DNA of 64,000 nucleotides, from positions 119,637,756 to 119,701,755 of the forward strand of contig OW240915.1 in assembly GCA_933207985.1 (NCBI GenBank). The letters are read 5' to 3'. The notes beneath the pieces are model-generated. The model saw nothing but the letters and a program-made list of their open reading frames with translations, did not search any database and was not told the origin of the DNA. The first letter of the stretch is position 1. Each line of letters begins with the position of its first letter. The stretch comes from Pelobates cultripes. Taxonomy: Eukaryota; Chordata; Amphibia; Anura; Pelobatidae. The position numbers and the translations under genes are program-made. Below are positions 1-11,539 of the stretch, piece by piece.

Positions 1-2027
1 AGATAAAAGGGATATGTCTCAATCAGGCAGCATTACACATGTACGGTGTGATGATGATGATGTTGTACCCGCTGCTGCTTCCTTTGCTGAGTTGTCAGAT
101 ACAAGTGAAGCGGTTGATGATGACGATGCGTCCATGGATGTCACGTGGGTGCCCGCTCATCAAGAAGAAGAACAGAGCGAAAGTTCAGATGGGGAGACAG
201 GGAGGAGGAGGAGACGAGTTGGAAGCAGGGGGAGGTCGTCGCAAGGAGCTAGTGGCACAGTCAGACAGCATGCATCGACACCCGGGGTCAGCCCGACAGC
301 ACGCCAATCAGCGCATGCTGTGTCCACCACCAGAATGCCGTCATTGCAGAGCTCAGCAGTGTGGAATTTTTTGTGTGTCTGCCTCTGACAACAGCGATGC
401 CATTTGCAACCTGTGCCAAAAGAAACTGAGTCGTGGGAAGTCCAACACCCACCTAGGTACAACTGCTTTGCGTAGGCACATGATCTCACATCACAGACGC
501 CTATGGTATCAACACATGAGTACAAGCAGCTCGCCTACTCTAAGCCGCCAGCCTCCTCCTGGTGCAGCATCTTCAGCCACGTCAACCACTGCTGTCCTCC
601 TTGTCCCCTCTCAACCATCCGCCACTCCGCCTCCCGCCTTGAGCAGTTCACGCTCATCTTCCCACAGTCATGTGTCTGTCAAGGACATGTTTGAGCGTAA
701 GAAGACAATGTCAGAAAGTCACCCACTTGCCCAGCGTCTGACCGCTGGCTTGTCCGATCTATTAGCCCGCCAGCTTTTACCATACAAGCTGGTGGAGTCT
801 GAGGCGTTCAAAAAATTTGTAGCTATTGGGACACCGCAGTGGAAGGTACCCGGCCGAAATTTCTTTTCACAAAAGGCAATCCCCAACCTGTACTCAATTG
901 TGCAAAAGGAAGTAATAGCATCTCTGGCACACAGTGTTGGGGCAAGGGTCCATCTGACCACTGATACCTGGTCTGCACATTGGGTAAACCTGCTGACATG
1001 CATGGCTCTGCAGAGGAGTTGGTGACACCGCCACGACTTGCAGGCAGTCCTGCTGCCACCTCCTCTACTCCTCCTACTCCATCCTCTTCCATAACCTCCT
1101 CGGCTGAGTCCTCTTCTGCTGCTGCGTCTTGCTCCACATCAACGGCACCCCCCCAGCTCCCAAGGTACTATTCCACATCCCGGATACGGCAGTGTCACGC
1201 CGTCTTGGGTTTGACTTGCTTGAAAGCAGAGAGTCACACCGGACAAGCACTCCTGTCCGCCCTGAACGCACAGGTGGAAAAGTGGCTGACTCCGCAGCGA
1301 CTGGATATCGGCAAAGTAGTTTGTGACAACGGAACAAATTTGTTAGCGGCATTGAAGTTGGGCAAGTTGACACATGTGCCGTGCATGGCACATGTGTGTA
1401 ATCTGATCGTACAACGCTTTGTGCCAGGGCCGGACTGGGAGAAAAATTCGGCCCGGGCATTTTTTTAACACAGCGGCCCACTAAAAAGGGGGCAGGGCAG
1501 AGGAGATGTGTTTTGTCATCACCAATGACAAACCGCCCCTCCTCTCTCAAAGTGAAAGCATGTTAGTTCAAAGTATATTTCAGGGCAGACCATGCGCAGA
1601 GCTCTACTGAATAGCTCTAGCATGAGAAAAAAGTCCTGTATTTGTTCTGCACAGTGCAAGCAAATTTAATAACATGCTTGCACTGTGTTTCCTTGCAACT
1701 TGTCTCTGGTGTCTATAAATGGATACCAGGAGACAAAAGGGCCAGGAAAGAGTATTGTGCATGTGTTTGGAGCCTGCTTGTGGTATTGCGTGTGTGTAGA
1801 GTGAGCTGGTCGTGGTGTGGTATTGTGTGATAAGGTCGGTTTTAGTCGTGTTGTGTTTGTGGTGTAATGTGATGCATATGTGGCTATGGGCTGTAGAGAA
1901 TGTGTGTATTGGGGATATAGCAAGTGTGTGCATACAGGCTATAGTGTGTGTGTGTTTAGGGGTGTAGTATGTGTTTGCTTACAAGGAATCTAGTGTGTGT
2001 GTGTATAGGGGATCCAGAGTGTGTATG

Positions 2028-2260
2028 TTAAAGGACCACTATAGTGCCAGGAAAACATACTCGTTTTCCTGGTACTATAGTGCCCTGAGGGTGCCCCCAC
2101 CCTCAGGGACCCCCTCCCGCCCGGCTCTGGAAAGGGGAAAGGGGTTAAACTTACCTTTTTTCCAGTGCCGGGCGGGGAGCTCTCCTCCTCCGATCCGCCC
2201 CGTCGGCTGAATGCGCACGCGCGGCAAGAGCTGCGCGCGCATTCAGCCGTTCGCATAGGA
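2028..2260. repeat. Interspersed palindromic repeat fragment (TTAA start)
   Basis: It begins TTAAAGGACCACTATAGTGCC, followed by a short foldback around GTTTTCCTGG, a G+C-rich block and a self-complementary segment around GCTGAATGCGCAC and GTGCGCATTCAGC. The TTAA start and foldback arms suggest a TTAA-targeting MITE. Only one end is present; it breaks off into the minisatellite. The family is not named. Confidence 0.45.
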
Positions 2261-2269
2261 AAGCATTTA

Positions 2270-2690
2270 TAATGTGTGAGAGTGCCGTGTGTGAGTGATG
2301 GGTGTGAGAGTGCCGTGTGTGAGTGATGGGTGTGAGAGTGCCGTGTGTCAGTGATGGATGTGAGAATGCTGTGAGTGTGATGGGTGTAAGAGTGCTGTGT
2401 GAGAGTGCTGTGTGTGTGTGAAAGTGCTGTGAGTGTGATGGGTGTGAGAGTGCTCTGTGAGAGTGCTGTGTGTGTGTGAGAGTGCTGTGAGTGTGATGGG
2501 TGTGAGAGTGCTCTGTGAGAGTGCTGTGTGTGTGAGAGTGCTCTGTGTGAGAGTGCTGTGTGTGTGTGTGTGTGAGAGTGCTGTGTGAGAGTGCTGTGAG
2601 TGTGATGGGTGTGAGAGTGCTGTGTGAGAGAGTGCTGTGTGTGATGGGTGTGAGAGTGCTCTGTGAGAGAGTGCTGTGTAAATGTTGTTG
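2270..2690. repeat. TG-rich minisatellite
   Basis: Irregular tandem array built from GTGAGAGTGCTGTG and GAGTGATGGGT words, about 420 bases. It produces a long minus-strand reading of His-Thr-Ser repeats, which is an artefact of the repeat and not a protein. Confidence 0.85.
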
Positions 2691-2849
2691 TGTGTGTGTA
2701 GGGGGGTAAATAAAAAAAAAAAACAGACACTATGTCCCCCCCTCCCTTCTTACCTTTAGCCTGGGAGGGGGGGGACCGGCACGCGGGGAGGCGGTGTTCC
2801 CTGGGGGTCCTCGTGGGTGAGTGAACTCTAGCCTGTGAGGCTAGAGTTC

Positions 2850-2942
2850 ACTCTCGCGAGATCCGGCCGTTGCCATGGCAACGCGCTGGATCTCGCGAGA
2901 GGAACCCGGCGGAGCTGCAAATTAGAGCTCCGCCGGGTCCTC
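2850..2942. repeat. Two adjacent GC-rich hairpins
   Basis: First hairpin: TCTCGCGAGATCC pairs with GGATCTCGCGAGA around the centre TTGCCATGGCAA. Second: CCCGGCGGAGCT pairs with AGCTCCGCCGGG around a short A/T loop. TCTCGCGAGA is also a known vertebrate promoter word, but here it is part of the transposon interior. Confidence 0.7.
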
Positions 2943-4754
2943 TCTCCAGCCTGGCTGGCTCCCTCCCTCTCCCCCTCCCCGCCGGCGGCCGCATGTGGGC
3001 CGGTCAGGGAGATCCTTGATCTCCCCACCGGCCCGTCGTGGCAAACAGCGGGGCCGGCGCTAGGAGAGTGCCGGCCCTGCAAAGACCGGCAGGGGAGATA
3101 CTGGGACCTCCCTGCCGGCCTCGGCCCATGGACACCGCGGCCCACCGGGCATTTGCCCGGTGTGCCCGATGGCCAGTCCGGGCCTGCTTTGTGCATAAGT
3201 ACACAGGCTTACAGGACGTCCTGAAGCAGGCCAGGAAGGTGTGTGGCCATTTCAGGCGTTCCTACACGGCCATGGCTCACTTTGCCGATATCCAGCGGCG
3301 AAACAACATGCCAGTGAAGCGCTTGATTTGCGACAGCCCGACACGTTGGAATTCAACACTCCTAATGTTCGACCACCTGCTCCAACAAGAAAAAGCCGTT
3401 AATGAATATTTGTATGGCGAGTTACGAGGACAGCCTCACAAAGGAGCTGAATTTTGCCGCGTTACTGGGCGGCTCATGAAGCCACTTCCTGTAGGCTCAT
3501 GCGTCCTTTTACGAGGAGGTGACAAATTTAGTCCAGTTGCACGAAGGCAGCATGTGACATCATACCATTTGTTGCATTTTCTTCCTGGAAGTGCCCTGCG
3601 AAGAGTGCACAGATCCAGGCCATACAGATGGCGTGAAAGAGGAAGTTGTGGTCACCATCACCTCCGAAAACAACCTTATCAGCATCGCTTGCTGGACCTC
3701 GCGGCAGCGCTGGAAGGATTGTGAGAAGTCAGAGGAGGAATGTGGCTGAGGAGGGAGGAAGAGGGAGGAGCAAGACCAACCACAACAGGCATCCCAGGGT
3801 GCTTTCGTTATCACCTATCGGTACCTGTGGTGTTGTATGCGTGGCTGGGAAAAATACCTTCATTGACATCAGTGAGGGAGGAGGAACAGGAAATGAGTAG
3901 CTCGGCATCCAGCCTTGTGCAAATGGGGTCTTTCATGCTGTCGTGCCTGTTGAGGGACCCTCGTATAAAAAGGCTGAAGGAGAACGACCTGTACTGGGTG
4001 TCCACGCTACTAGACCCCCGGTATAAGCAGAAAGTGGCGGAAATGTTACGAATTACAACAAGTATGAAAGGATGCAGCATTTGCAAAATAAATTGAAAAG
4101 TATGCTTTACACAGCGTATAAGGGTGATGTCACAGCACAACGGGAATCTAACAGGGGGAGAGGTGGAAGTCATCCTCCTCCTCCCATGACCACGCCGGCA
4201 AGGACAGGACGCTTTAGAGACGTGTTGTTGATGGAGGACATGCGGACCTTTTTTAAGTCCTACGCATCGCCACAGCCCTTCGGGATCCACCCTCAGAGAG
4301 CGACTCGACCGACAGGTAGCAGACTACCTCGCCTTAACTGCAGATATCGACACTCTGAGGGGCGATGAACCCCTTGACTACTGGGTGTGCAGGCTTGACC
4401 TGTGGCCTGAGCTATCCCAATTTGCGATAGAACTTCTGGCCTGCCCCGCTTCAAGTGTCCTGTCAGAAAGGACCTTCAGTGCAGCAGGAGGTATTGTCAC
4501 TGAGAAGAGAAGTCGCCTAGGTCAAAAAAGTCTAGATTACCTCACCTTTATTAAGATGAATGAGGATGGATCCCGAAGGGACTATTACTAGGCTGATACA
4601 TTAGATTAAAAAAGGCCTGATGAGATGAGCTGCCTTGGGCAAAATGGTCCACATGCTGCTGTATTTTGGCTGAATACCCAGTTGAAACTGCGTGACTTGT
4701 ACGCCACCAACTGGTTCAAGCACGCGCGGCTTTAGGGCACTTTCTGCCTGTGAA

Positions 4755-5105
4755 ACAAGCAATTATAGATTGAATAGCAGTTAGTTGTCTCAGCGGGTGT
4801 GTCAGGCTCACAGTGGATACTGTGCCCAGTGCTTTCCTCTCGCACACAATTGTCACAATAGCTTGGATTTAAAACAAAAACTTTTTCACTGTTATAGATT
4901 GAATAGCAGTTAGTTATCTTCAAGCAGGTGTGTCAGCCCTACAGGCGTGTACTCTGCCAGTTTACAGTGCCACTCATATCTGGTGTCATAATGGCAGTTT
5001 AAAAAACTTTTTTTTTTCACTGTTATAGATTGAGATAGCGGTTAGTTGTACTGCCAGCAGGTGTGTCAGGCTCACAGTGGATGCTGTGCCCAGTGCCCTA
5101 CACTC
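4755..5105. repeat. Tandem subterminal repeat, about 130 bp x 3
   Basis: The words TATAGATTGAATAGCAGTTAG, GTGTGTCAGGCTCACAGTGG and AGCTTGGATTTAAAA recur with a spacing near 130 bases (about 4762, 4894, 5024). The same unit type lies at 11540-12260 and, reversed, at 18480-18760. Confidence 0.75.
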
Positions 5106-5400
5106 CTCACTGTTACCGGACGAAATTTATTTTCACAAAAGGCAATCCCAACCTGTTCTCGATTGTGCAAAGGAAATAATGTAATGGCATGTCTGGCACA
5201 CAGTGTTGGGGCAAAGAGGTCCATCCTGACCACTGATACCTGGTGTGTAAAAACATGGTCAGGGCAGGTATATCACTACACTATAAGCATTGGAGCAAAC
5301 CTGCTGTGGCTGCAAGCATGGAATGTAGCTCTGCAGAAGGGAGTTAGTGGAGTCTCTTCTGCTATAACGTCTTGCTCACATCAATGGATAGGAGGGATAA
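5106..5400 (+). pseudogene. Short internal transposase remnant
   Basis: Matches the RNase H-fold region of copy B (about 13480-13820): CCGGACGAAATTT, the GCAATCCCAACCTGT stretch and CTGACCACTGATACCTGG are recognisable. Small indels break every frame. It marks what was kept of the transposase in this derivative. Confidence 0.75.
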
Positions 5401-5629
5401 CAGTGATTAAACTGATAACAATATTACTAAACACACCACTCCTATCTGGTGGCACATTAGATTGCACGCGCAGTGCCCCAAATTTGTTGTGATCTGTGAG
5501 TAAGGTAAATGGTTGTCCATACAAGTAGGTTGCAGCTTTTTGAGGGCCCACACCACCGCCATGCACTCCTTTTCAATGGCAGTGAATATACTTCGCTGTG
5601 CAAAAGTTTACGGCTTAGATAAAATCAAT

Positions 5630-6375
5630 GCCGTGTACACGTCCACTGATAGGAGACGCGGAAGGTATTAAACTGATCAGAACAATACTAAACACACCCA
5701 TATCTGGTGTCGTAGCTTGACCGTGCAGTGCCCCAAATTTACAGTAAGAGGACCGTGCAAGCCTCTTCTTCCATCTCCTATTTACAAAAATCAATTCCGT
5801 GTACACGTCACTGATGAGAGCGCAGAAAGGTATTAAACTGAACAGTCTCTATTCTGCTCTTGCATTTCTATTTCTTCATAAGCGAAAAATTCTAGAGAGA
5901 GAAGAGAAGGCGTTGGGGCTATTCACTTGTGTGTGTGATCTGTAATGAATTGTCATTTGAATGTTATTTTAAACTGTGGGGCACAAGAACTTGAATCTGA
6001 CAAAATGGCTGCCATATACACGTCCACTGATAGGAGACGCGGAAGGTATTAAACTGATCAGAACAATACTAAACACACCACTCCTTTTTTTGGTGAGGCT
6101 TTACAGGACAGAGTGCTTCTCCATGGGACATGTTAACTCACGGGCAGCTGGCTCATCAAGGAACCACAGCAGCTTTCCATGTACAGGTAAGACACGTGCA
6201 GCCGGTAAGGGTTCAGGCTCTTCTTCATGGAGGATACGCTGCAAGCCTGTTGAACGAGGTGACCTTGCTCGGGTCCCAGGTGTACAGTTCCTAAAATGGC
6301 TGCCATATACACGTCCACTGATAGGAGACGCGGAAGGTATTAAACTGATCAGAACAATACTAAACACACCACAAA
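5630..6375. repeat. Dispersed internal repeats of the hAT derivative
   Basis: The block GTCCACTGATAGGAGACGCG plus GGAAGGTATTAAACTGATCA recurs near 5641, 5806 (degenerate), 6021 and 6312. The same block is tandemly arrayed on the other strand in 16975-18378. Confidence 0.75.
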
Positions 6376-6455
6376 TAAGGTTACTCTCCTGTATGGCTCC
6401 TCAAATGATGCTTAAGATTAGAAGCGGCTGAAAAGCATTTCTCACACTCCGAACA
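6372..6455 (-). pseudogene. Captured C2H2 zinc-finger fragment, mutated copy
   Basis: On the minus strand this reads [14 protein letters not shown] followed by [10 protein letters not shown]: one C-x2-C-x12-H-x3-H finger with the inter-finger linker. In the TGEKPY linker the Lys codon has become TAA. The second copy at 16861-16944 keeps the linker open. See that entry for interpretation. Confidence 0.7.
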
Positions 6456-6775
6456 AAAATATATTTTTTTAACATTCTCTCCACTTTGAACGAAATGACG
6501 TTTGGGAAGAGATTAACATAATTAAACACAGGCAGTAAAAATACAGTTTTTAGCCATACCCTGTAACTTTAAAACTACACATCCCATCTTCATAATTACA
6601 TATTTGGAATCAGCACACTTAAAACATAAACATAACCAAAAATCAGCCAAATCCATCCAGGGGTTAAAAAGTTAGCTGGAGGTCCCTTTATGACCGACCG
6701 CAAGCACATTTTCCTGCCCAAAACAGTTCCATAGATTTGGGCTGTGAGGTCGGTCTATTTCAGGCTGAAAAAACG

Positions 6776-6815
6776 ACTAAGTCCCATCGCCGAATGGGAC
6801 TTAGTCTCTGCAGCT
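6776..6815. repeat. Short palindrome, unit GACTAAGTCCCAT
   Basis: GACTAAGTCCCATCGCCGA and ATGGGACTTAGTC form a near-perfect hairpin. The same palindrome occurs three times at 16330-16500. Confidence 0.8.
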
Positions 6816-7456
6816 GTAAAACCAGTAGGAGAGAAGGTAGAGCTCAGCGGTGTTCGCGGAAATGTGTAGCCGATTTTAGTTCCATGAATTTGGCTACACA
6901 TACCGCTGACCTTGTCGAATGATCAAAGATGGTCAGCCACGTTCGCAATGATCAAAGTTCCTCCAGCATTGTCAATTAAGCTGCGGTTAACCGCAGCTTC
7001 TGGGAGGTAAATTGCCTGCACACTTCCACTTCTGGGTGGTCTGCCTGTGTGGTACTTGGTTCAGTAAGCCCCATTTACTGAACCAAGTGGGAAATAGCCA
7101 GGAAGGCACATAGGGTTTGCACCAGGTCTGGGGACACAGGGGACACCGTCTTAAAGGGGAAGTGTCCCCAACAAGTCTGGGGACACGGCCTTAAAGGGGC
7201 AGTGTCCCAATCTTCCTGATGTCCCAAAAAAGGTGTTTAAAGGGCCAGCACCAGTCACATAAAGAGTCCATAAGCCCCAATATGCCCACTGACAGTCTTA
7301 AAGGCCATACACACCAAATAAAAGTGCATACATTTTCACAATCTCCCAGGGGCCATAGTCATGTGGGAGGAGGCTGGCAAATAGGCTTCTCCACAACCCA
7401 GGGAAGCAGGGCAATTTGCCATTTAAAGGGCCCGTTACAAATAGCAGTTTGTAACA

Positions 7457-8060
7457 AGGTGTCAATCCATATCTGCCAAGTGACCCTATGTAGGGGGAAC
7501 AGTCTCTATTCTGCTCTGTGTCAGTGTGTATCATGGTCTCTGAGGACAGGTGTCAATCCATATCTGCCAAGTGACCCCATGTAGGGGGAACAGTCTCTAT
7601 TCTGCTCTGTGTCAGTGTGTATCATGGTCTCTGAGGACAGGTGTCAATCCATATCTGCCAAGTGACCCTATGTAGGGGGAACAGTCTCTATTCTGCTCTG
7701 TGTCAGTGTGTATCATGATCTCTGAGGACAGGTGTCAATCCATATCTGCTAAGTGACCCTATGTAGGAGGAACAGTCTCTATTCTGCTCTGTGTCAGTGT
7801 GTATCAGGGGCTCTGAGGACAGGTGTCAATCCATATCTGCCAAGTGACCCTATGTTGGGGTAACATTCCCTATTCTGCTCTGTGTCAGTGTGTATCAGGG
7901 GCTCTGAGGACAGGTGTCAATCCATATCTGCCAAGTGACCCTATGTGGGGGGACCAGTCCCTATTCTGCTCTGTGTCCGTGTGCATCAGAGGCTCTGAGG
8001 ACAGGTGTCAATCCATATGTCAAGGTGTCAATATGTCATATGTCAGGTGTCAATCCATAT
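7457..8060. repeat. 91-bp tandem array, seven units
   Basis: Units start AGGTGTCAATCCATATCTGC at 7457, 7548, 7639, 7730, 7821, 7912 and 8003, exactly 91 bases apart, ending in a degenerate partial unit with extra TATGTCA words. Spurious short readings arise from it. The same unit in reverse orientation lies at 15640-15965. Confidence 0.92.
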
Positions 8061-8339
8061 TCATTGTGATTTAGGAATGTAAGGTGATTTCTGCCCTTTA
8101 TGGATTAAATCCAGACTCTGTATCAACTGTGTAATTTTCCATGGGAGTTTTGCCATGGATCCCCCTCCGGCATGCCACAGTCCAGGTGTTAGTCCCCTTG
8201 AAACAACTTTTCCATCACTATTGTGGCCAGAAAGAGTCCCTGTGTGTTTTAAAATTCGCCTGCCCATTGAAGTCTATGGCGGTTTGCCCGGTTCGCCGGT
8301 TCGCGAACATTTGCTTACTGCAAGCTCAATCACCAATCT

Positions 8340-8676
8340 GTAACAGATGCCTACCCCATGCCCAGAGTAGATGAGCTGTTAGACCGTATGGCAGGAGGGA
8401 ATTACTTGAACACTAAGAACTTGTGCAATGGGTATTGGCAGGGGAACTGTTTAACATTTCATTAGTGTGCGGTTCGTCTAAACTTTACCATGGTCAGCAT
8501 TCGTCACCCCATTTGGCCTATACCAGTTCAAAGTTATGCCATTTGGGATGAAGAATGCCCCTGCCACTTTTCAGCAGGTGGCAGATCGGCTCTTGGAGGG
8601 ATTTCAGGATTTTGACGTGTGCCTACCTGGATGATATTGCTATATTCAGCTGCACATGGGAAACCCACTATGAGCA
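8340..8676 (+). pseudogene. Gmr1-like Ty3/Gypsy reverse transcriptase fragment, left part
   Basis: Reads TDAYPMPRVDELLDRMAGGNY, then the post-motif region with GYWQ, and further on the [22 protein letters not shown] block in a decayed form. It closely matches the RT of the element at 25245-31279. About 50 foreign or diverged bases (8450-8500) and frameshifts break it. It is cut at 8676 by the solo LTR. Confidence 0.82.
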
Positions 8677-9638
8677 TGTAACGGATCACCTGGCACCCCG
8701 ACTGGGTACCTCCGTTGAAAGATGCTCCTAGCGCTTCCTGAGGACTCCAAGCACTGCAGCAGACACCACAACCACCGAACCGGAGAAGCATTCGAATGCT
8801 CTCAAGCATATGAATGCTGTAAGCAGCTGAACAGGAAAAGCATACAATCAGCTTACACTCCTGGCAATCAGCATACAATCCAATTCCCCCAATAACGAGA
8901 CGACACTTCGTTTTGAGGTGAAGCAGAACTGACTGTACTGGCACAAACTTAGTACTGCCCACAGGGTTTTACAGAACAACCAATAACACACGCACATTAC
9001 AGAAAACACTCCCAGCAATTATACACAAAATCCTCCCCTCTGTTTGTGATCTAATTATGGCACACAATGGGTTAACATAATTATCACAAGCAGGAAAAAT
9101 ACAGTATCATAAAACACATCACAGGGACCCCAAAACACACAATAACCCCATAAAAACCGGGGGATCTGGGTGAGCCACATATCCAAAATTCACACAGATC
9201 CGTTCAGTACTTTGGAAGATACAGTTTAATGCAGATTCCACAGAACATATGCAGGCTATATGAAAAACAATTACTGTATAATGTGTCCCCTGTTGTATAG
9301 TCCAAAACCACTGCACGATGTCTCTGTGCACCAAATACCGGCGAGATGACATCGTGTTGAAAAGTCCAAACAGTGTCTGTGAGTTATAATGGCTGCCATC
9401 CATTGTTCTCACCATATGCTTTATCCATTGTTCTCACCATGTGCCTCTGATACATGAAATGGTAGCCACACAGTATGTCCCCAGATGGTTCTTAAAGGGC
9501 CAGCAGCAGCACAACACAAATCCATTATGCCCAAATCATGTCTTTAAAGGGCAATACATCCCAGGGGCCATAGTCACATGGCAGGAGGCTGGCAATCAGT
9601 CTTCTCCAATGCCCAGTGGCGAGGTCGGTTTCGCCACA
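8677..9638. mobile_element. Solo LTR of a Gmr1-like/related Gypsy element
   Basis: Runs from TGTAACGGATC to CGCCACA and is flanked by a 5-base duplication GAGCA (8672-8676 and 9639-9643). It shares the blocks TTACACTCCTGGCAATCAG, CCCCAATAACGAGAC and ACCGCCCACAGGG-like words with the LTRs at 19922 and 25250. No internal region remains, as expected after recombination between two LTRs. Length 962 bases. Confidence 0.82.
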
Positions 9639-10390
9639 GAGCACATATCTGTAGTGCTCATCAGAATTTGATTGGCTCTTGGAGGGATTTCAGGATTTTG
9701 CGTGTGCCTACGTGGATGATATTGTTACATTCAGCTGCACATGGGAAACCCACCAGAATTTTAGCCGCCGGTCTAAGATTAAAACCCGACAAATGTCATG
9801 TAGGGTTGGCGGAGGTCCAGTACCTTGGGCACTGTGTGGGTTCTGGCAGGCTGCACCCCAAACCAGTCAAGATTCAGACAGTGGCCTAGTGGCGCCAATC
9901 CCATACCAAAACCCTTGTTATGGCTTTTCTGGGAATGGCCAGATATTACTGTAGGTTTGTCCCTGATTAAAGCACAATAGCTAAGCCCCTTACTGACCTC
10001 ACCAAAAAGTCCTTACCTAGACAGATTGTATGGTCCCCAGAGTGCGAGGAATCCTTCCAGAAATTAAAAACTGCATTAAGCGAGGCACCTGTATTAGCTG
10101 TACTAAAATATTTCTCGTTCATACAGATGCATCATTGTTTGGACTGAGAGCCGTATTAAGCCAAGTGGGGGAAGATGGCATGGAACACCCAGTGGCCTAC
10201 CTGAGCAGAAAATTGTTATCCTATGAAGTCAGTTATGCCACCATGGCATAGGAGTGTTTAGCCCTAGTCTGGACACTAAAGAAATTACAGCTTTATTTGT
10301 ATGGACGTTACTACAACATCATGACCGACCACAACCCACTAATTTGGCTCAACAGAGTGACTGGAGACATTCCCAAGCCAAAACATTCCG
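9639..10390 (+). pseudogene. Gmr1-like RT-RNase H fragment, right part
   Basis: Continues the RT after the solo LTR. About 90 bases (GGCTCTTGGAGGGATTTCAG onward, 9671-9760) duplicate 8590-8680, with the active-site region (YVDDI) present in the second copy. Then come LKPDKCHVGLAEVQYLGH, an RNase H segment with VHTDASLFGLRAVLSQVGEDG, and DHNPLIWLNRVTGD. Several frame changes and a stop (AMA followed by TAG near 10249) make it non-functional. Confidence 0.85.
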
Positions 10391-11111
10391 GTCTAGGCGG
10401 GTATGCCGTTCCATGGGACTGTGGGGAGCGATATGACAAACTCACTATTTATCCTGTTCTCAAGACATTTCCCTCCTAGTCTGTGTTATAAGTTTCCCCG
10501 AACTCCTATACGTTTCCCCTGTTTGGCATCCACAATCTACCGAACACCGACCATCCCCTGGCTCCTTAACTACAAACTTACCACAAACTTAAGTGCTCTC
10601 TCTGTGTGGCTGTTGAGTGTATAAAATTTAAAGCTGCATACATCCTCATACAAACCTTGGTGATCTTGCATCGACACCTGCTTCTTTTTACAACAAGATA
10701 GAAGAGCGCTGTTCGGTAGGATTGTTTGCACAGACTAGGTGAACAATCACTACCTATGAGCCAGGGGAACCGTTCGACATTTCATTTGTTTCTGAAGTCC
10801 TGAAAGTAACTGCTAACACTTTTTTCTGGATAAATGTAAGTAGGAATGAAATGACACGTACTAGGAGATCCCTAACTGTACATGCACTAAAACCAATTGT
10901 CACACTAAAGAGCACATAAGGAAAAATGCCCATAAGAAACAATGAAAAAGGTTGACGTACAATACATATATGATCACTAGGTGGCGACCTTGAATCTTGG
11001 ATATTAACACATAGGGGAGGGGAAGGTTAGCTAAATGTTGTGTTCCCAGCAGCAATAATTAGAGGTGCAAAATAAAAAATAAAAACCATCCAAATAAAAA
11101 TATATCCTTGG
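10391..11111. other. No gene seen
   Basis: About 720 bases without a supported gene. The left part (10400-10600) is pyrimidine-rich and could be an LTR remnant of the preceding Gypsy copy; the right part is A/T-rich. Nothing further is supported. Confidence 0.5.
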
Positions 11112-11539
11112 TAGTGATATCCCGAACTGTTCGCCGGCATATAGTTCCTGGCGAACATCGCTCGTTCGCGTTCGCCACGGATGGCAAACATATGCGCTAT
11201 TCGGTCCGCCCCCTATTCATCATCATTGAGTAAACTTTGACCCTGTACCTCACAGTCAGCAGACACATTCCACCCAATCAGCAGCAGACCCTCCCTCCCA
11301 GACCCTCCCACCTCCTGGACAGCATCCATTTTACATTCATTGTGAAACTGCATTCTTAGTGAGAGGAGGGACAGTGTAGCTGCTGCTGATTTGATGGGGA
11401 AATTGATAGCTAGGCTAGTGTATTTAGTGTCCACTACAGTCCTGAAGGACTCATCTGATCTCTGCTGTAAGGACAGCACCTCAAAAAGCCCTTTTTAGGG
11501 CTAGAACGTCAGTCTGGCTTTTTTTTTCTGTGTAATGTA

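Larger units (their letters stand above)
1425..3186. mobile_element. Non-autonomous hAT-type transposon inserted in copy A
   Basis: The transposase reading is interrupted exactly here; copy B is continuous at the same site (14101-14125). The insertion is flanked by an identical 8-base duplication CTTTGTGC (1417-1424 and 3187-3194). Its ends form inverted repeats: CAGGGCCGGACTGG at the left, and the right end reads CAGGCCCGGACTGG on the other strand, so 13 of 14 bases agree. An 8-bp target duplication with short inverted repeats starting CAGG is typical of hAT elements. No transposase is encoded. The interior holds a TTAA-type palindromic repeat, a TG-rich minisatellite and two GC-rich hairpins. 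Confidence 0.85.
1..4591 (+). pseudogene. ZBED-type hAT transposase, copy A (broken)
   Basis: Remains of a hAT-superfamily transposase with an N-terminal BED zinc finger, a cut-and-paste enzyme acting on its own terminal repeats. The coding start lies left of the window; position 1 matches about 12634 of copy B. In order: an acidic and serine-rich leader, a BED finger near 350-520 (CNLCQKK, then RRHMISHH), the first RNase H-fold Asp in TTDTWSA (about 957-977), VVCDNGTN (about 1317), DSPTRWNSTLLM (about 3330), the hAT motif STLLDPRYK (about 4000), and the C-terminal dimerisation block with LSERTFSAAGG (4385-4591). Copy A lacks about 36 bases found in copy B after TTDTWSA. It has a 2-base loss near 370 and several other frameshifts, and is cut by the insertion 1425-3186. 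It cannot give a full protein as it stands. The family call is firm; the subfamily is not assigned. Confidence 0.88.
4741..8330 (+). mobile_element. Deletion derivative of the ZBED-hAT family, 3' end truncated
   Basis: Directly after the copy A transposase and about 150 bases of unassigned sequence (4592-4740) lies a second, shortened family member. It starts with the roughly 130-bp subterminal repeats that copy B carries at its 5' end, then keeps only a short decayed transposase piece (5106-5400), then a long tail of repeats. Its right side (about 8240-8325, with GGTTCGCCGGTTCGCGAAC) matches the terminal region of the nested element at 15306-15420 in reverse complement. The final TAGTGATG terminus is missing and the sequence passes directly into a Gypsy RT fragment. 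The relation to 15306-19111 was judged by eye. Confidence 0.72.

Noticed and set aside
1990..2730. Long His/Thr/Ser-rich minus-strand reading (246 codons)
   Set aside because: It is the translation of the TG-rich minisatellite; no codon structure beyond the repeat.
7457..8060. Possible CRISPR array
   Set aside because: Units are whole 91-base tandem repeats without unique spacers, lie in a transposon, and the genome is eukaryotic.
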